From: Paenibacillus pectinilyticus
GTDB taxonomy: Bacteria > Bacillota > Bacilli > Paenibacillales > NBRC-103111
Length of the DNA: 64,000 nucleotides
Direction of reading: 5' to 3'
NCBI RefSeq assembly: GCF_001700435.1
Contig: NZ_LYPC01000012.1
Coordinates: 124,001 to 188,000, forward strand
Made by a program: the position numbers and the translations under genes
Notes under the pieces: model-generated
The model's input: only the letters and a program-made list of their open reading frames with translations
Databases searched by the model: none
Told to the model about the DNA's origin: nothing
In this document: positions 62,160 through 64,000 of the stretch, in pieces
How the letters are laid out: each line of letters begins with the position of its first letter
How positions within the stretch are numbered: position 1 is the stretch's first letter

Positions 62160-62189
62160 TTGACGTTTCTTTACCTAGTGCTCTATACT
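62160..62189 (+). promoter_or_regulatory. Sigma-A promoter of the riboswitch-deaminase unit
   Basis: TTGACG (62160-62165), 18 nt and TATACT (62184-62189), about 37 bp upstream of the aptamer's first stem. Confidence 0.65.
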
Positions 62190-62225
62190 AATCCTAAATT
62201 TAACAAAAGTTTTACGACAATTTCA

Positions 62226-62334
62226 TAGTTCGTATAACCTCGATAATTTGGTTCGGGGGCTCTACTGGGAACCTAAATCCTAACTACGAACACAATATAT
62301 GCGTATATATTGTGTTTGTGGTTAGGATTTTTCG
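62226..62334 (+). ncRNA. Purine-family riboswitch with terminator, predicted ligand-ON
   Basis: The fold matches a purine aptamer. P1 pairs GTTCGTA (62228-62234) with TACGAAC (62285-62291). P2 pairs CCTCGA (62238-62243) with TCGGGG (62253-62258). P3 pairs GGGA (62267-62270) with TCCT (62278-62281) around the 7-nt loop ACCTAAA. The L2 TTTGG and L3 CCTAAA can kiss. The base before the P1 3' strand is C62284, as in guanine-type aptamers, but the P2-P3 junction reads GCTCTACT rather than the usual TTTCTACC. The P3 and P1 3' strands (62278-62291) also begin a long terminator (to 62334), so ligand binding should prevent termination. Confidence 0.8.
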
Positions 62335-62368
62335 CGTTCCCTATTTTTATTTTAGGAGGCTGAGGGAA

Positions 62369-63730
62369 ATGAGTTCAATCTTAATTCAAAACGCCAAGGC
62401 AATTGTCACGGTGGACACACAAGATCGGGTGCTGGAGCAGGCGGACCTCCTTATCGAGGGAAATCAAATTGTAGCTATAGGGAAGGACATATCGCCCAAA
62501 GATTCTGCTACGCGGATCATCGATGCCACGAACATGTTCGTTTATCCCGGCCTCATTAATGTGCATCATCATCTGTATCAGACATTTACACGCAATCTGC
62601 CGCAGGTGCAGAAGCTGGAGCTGTTCGATTGGCTTCGCTATCTGTATGAAATTTGGAAAGGGATAACGCCGGACGCAGTCTACCATAGCTCACTGACGGG
62701 GATTGCCGACTTGATGAAGAATGGCTGTACGACCGTTTTTGACCATCATTATGTCTTCCCGGAGCAAAATAGTGCCAACTTCATCGACAAACAATTTGAA
62801 GCGGCCGATCGTCTTGGTATCCGCTTCGTAGCTTCACGCGGGTCGATGACGCTGGGGAAGGATCATGGCGGATTGCCGCCGATGAGTGTTGTGCAAGACA
62901 TCAACACGATCCTTACGGACAGTGAGCGGCTCATCGACCTCTACCACGATGCGAGCGCAGGCTCGATGAGGCAGGTTGTGCTCGCTCCCTGCTCGCCGTT
63001 CAGCGTATCCGCCGACATCCTGCTGGAATCTGCGAAGCTCGCCAGAGCCAAGGGCGTGAGACTGCACACGCATCTCGCTGAGACGAAGAACGAGGAAGCC
63101 TATACGCTCGAACGATTCGGCATGCGGCCACTTGCCTATATGGAGAGCTTAGGCTGGCTCGGCTCCGATGTATGGTATGCGCATGGCATTCATTTCAACG
63201 ATGCCGAAATGAAGCTGCTCGCGCAAACAAAGACAGGCGTTGCCCATTGCCCAATTTCCAATATGAAGCTGTCCTCTGGCATCGCCAGAGTCCCGGAAAT
63301 GTTGGAAATGGGCATTCCTGTCGGTCTCGCCGTCGATGGAAGTGCTTCGAACGATGGTTCGAATCTGCTCGAGGAGCTGCGCGTGTCGTATCTGCTGCAT
63401 CGTTTGCAATCCAGCGCTCAGGCGCCGACGGGTTACGATCTACTAAAAGTAGCGACACGAGGCGGAGCGGAGATCTTGGGCCGATCGGACATTGGCTCCC
63501 TAGAAGCAGGCAAATCCGCGGACTTGTTCATGGTCCGCGTCGATCAGATCGACGCCGTGGGTACACATACGGACGCCAAGTCGTGGCTCGGCACGGTGGG
63601 GCTCAAACGCGCCGTCGATTACACCATCGTCAATGGCCGGATTGTTGTAGAGAACGGCAGATTAACCGGCGCCGATGAGGAAAAGCTCTTCACGGCATGT
63701 CAGGCTTCGTACGAACGCTTCATTCAGTAG
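62369..63730 (+). CDS. Amidohydrolase, probable 8-oxoguanine or guanine deaminase
   Basis: This 453-residue amidohydrolase-superfamily enzyme has metal ligands in VHHHLYQTFTRNL (near residue 65), the central HTHLAE (near 231), ALC-type YAHGIHFND (near 270) and the final Asp in AVDGSASNDGSN (near 322). The block SRGSMTLG...GGLPP near 165 is the pattern I associate with 8-oxoguanine deaminases of the AtzA/TrzN-related group. The riboswitch upstream binds a purine, which agrees with purine deamination. Guanine deaminase or a related aminohydrolase remains possible. The ATG at 62369 follows GAGGG; an upstream in-frame start lies inside the terminator. Confidence 0.85.
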   Translation: MSSILIQNAKAIVTVDTQDRVLEQADLLIEGNQIVAIGKDISPKDSATRIIDATNMFVYPGLINVHHHLYQTFTRNLPQVQKLELFDWLRYLYEIWKGITPDAVYHSSLTGIADLMKNGCTTVFDHHYVFPEQNSANFIDKQFEAADRLGIRFVASRGSMTLGKDHGGLPPMSVVQDINTILTDSERLIDLYHDASAGSMRQVVLAPCSPFSVSADILLESAKLARAKGVRLHTHLAETKNEEAYTLERFGMRPLAYMESLGWLGSDVWYAHGIHFNDAEMKLLAQTKTGVAHCPISNMKLSSGIARVPEMLEMGIPVGLAVDGSASNDGSNLLEELRVSYLLHRLQSSAQAPTGYDLLKVATRGGAEILGRSDIGSLEAGKSADLFMVRVDQIDAVGTHTDAKSWLGTVGLKRAVDYTIVNGRIVVENGRLTGADEEKLFTACQASYERFIQ

Positions 63731-63738
63731 GCATAGCA

Positions 63739-63779
63739 AAAGCGCGCTCCCTTGGCCGTATGGCCAGGGAAGCGCGCTT
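63739..63779 (+). terminator. Terminator of the deaminase gene
   Basis: AAGCGCGCT pairs with AGCGCGCTT, with CCT/GGG and GGCC/GGCC inner pairs, around a 4-nt loop. It lies 8 bp after the stop and can also terminate the convergent partial gene. Confidence 0.85.
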
Positions 63780-63802
63780 GATCAGCTTGCTTTGGATAAA
63801 GA

Positions 63803-64000
63803 TTAGTTGCGAGAAATCGTTACACTTTGTGTAGCTTCATCATAACTGACTGTGCAGCCTAGCTGCTCCGCAATAAAGCGAAGCGGAACGAAAGTGGAAC
63901 CGTTCTTCAGGATAGCTGGGCTAACCAGCTCGACAGAAACGCCATTCACACTAGCTGTGCGACTGCCAAGCGTTAAAATGATCGTTTTTTCGCTAAGCGG
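63803..64000 (-). CDS. Copper-amine-oxidase-N (stalk) domain protein, partial
   Basis: The window ends inside this minus-strand gene; its last 65 residues are visible. They form a complete stalk-domain repeat: LGSRTASVNGVSVEL, then FVPLRFIAEQLGCTVSYD and VTISRN at the end. Such domains are common in Paenibacillus secreted proteins, where they mediate binding or spacing. The rest, including any signal peptide or catalytic domain, lies outside the window. Confidence 0.85.
   Translation of the reverse strand, partial: PLSEKTIILTLGSRTASVNGVSVELVSPAILKNGSTFVPLRFIAEQLGCTVSYDEATQSVTISRN

Overview
The window looks like a chromosomal segment of a Paenibacillus-type member of the Bacillota. The signs are strong GGAGG ribosome binding sites, frequent TTG and GTG starts, a sigma-B partner-switching locus, YtxH, DUF948, YdjO and YflT-type stress proteins, a LysM plus GH18 spore-type hydrolase, and a ROK-type XylR next to xylA. 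I found no rRNA, tRNA, phage, insertion sequence or CRISPR array. Most genes are ordinary housekeeping or accessory metabolism. The unusual material is in regulatory DNA, intergenic repeats and a few odd proteins.

Layout. 0-3.6 kb: end of a sugar-type ABC transporter operon (permease, PHP-domain hydrolase, MFS carrier) and a tiny acidic protein. 3.7-5.7 kb: psuK-psuG pseudouridine catabolism. 5.9-10.5 kb: a short secreted Gly/Leu-tailed protein, a ten-repeat bacterial Ig-like surface protein and a LysM/GH18 hydrolase. 10.9-12.3 kb: a leaderless TetR repressor gene and a YiaA/B membrane protein. 12.9-15.6 kb: divergent xylA/xylR with a clear operator. 15.7-20.4 kb: a Crp-type regulator, flavohemoglobin (hmp) with a Crp-type box at about -42, and an unusual fusion of a dihydroorotate dehydrogenase-like domain to a duplicated membrane module. 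20.4-21.3 kb: 17 tandem 52-bp hairpin repeats. 21.4-28.9 kb: azoreductase, agmatine-to-putrescine genes (aguA-aguB-lysE), a chemoreceptor, an ankyrin protein, and a PadR/DUF2812 pair. 29.1-30.2 kb: an 11-bp minisatellite of 93 units. 30.3-45.6 kb: mixed metabolism (glyA, ilvE, MOSC, MFS, CDGSH, RNA methyltransferase-like, PanE-like) with two paralogous LysR regulators and related palindromes. 46-49.4 kb: fumC, a 50-bp repeat block and galactonate dehydratase.

49.4-61.4 kb is a general-stress region. It holds a response-regulator/PP2C phosphatase, glgC, two rsbV-rsbW pairs, sigB, Dps, DUF948, a LEA-like YtxH protein, DUF1328 and YflT proteins, and a hybrid histidine kinase overlapping a CheR-type methyltransferase. 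Four promoters here share GTTTCA, a 14-nt spacer and GGGTA, so the locus appears to contain sigma-B and part of its regulon. The upstream RsbW copy has lost the Asn of its kinase N-box.

61.5-64 kb: csp-ydjO, then a purine-family riboswitch whose 3' strand is also the 5' arm of a long terminator. That arrangement implies a ligand-ON switch in front of a probable 8-oxoguanine/guanine deaminase. The window ends in a partial copper-amine-oxidase-N (stalk) domain protein.

Functional assignments rest on recognisable motifs read by eye. No database search was possible.
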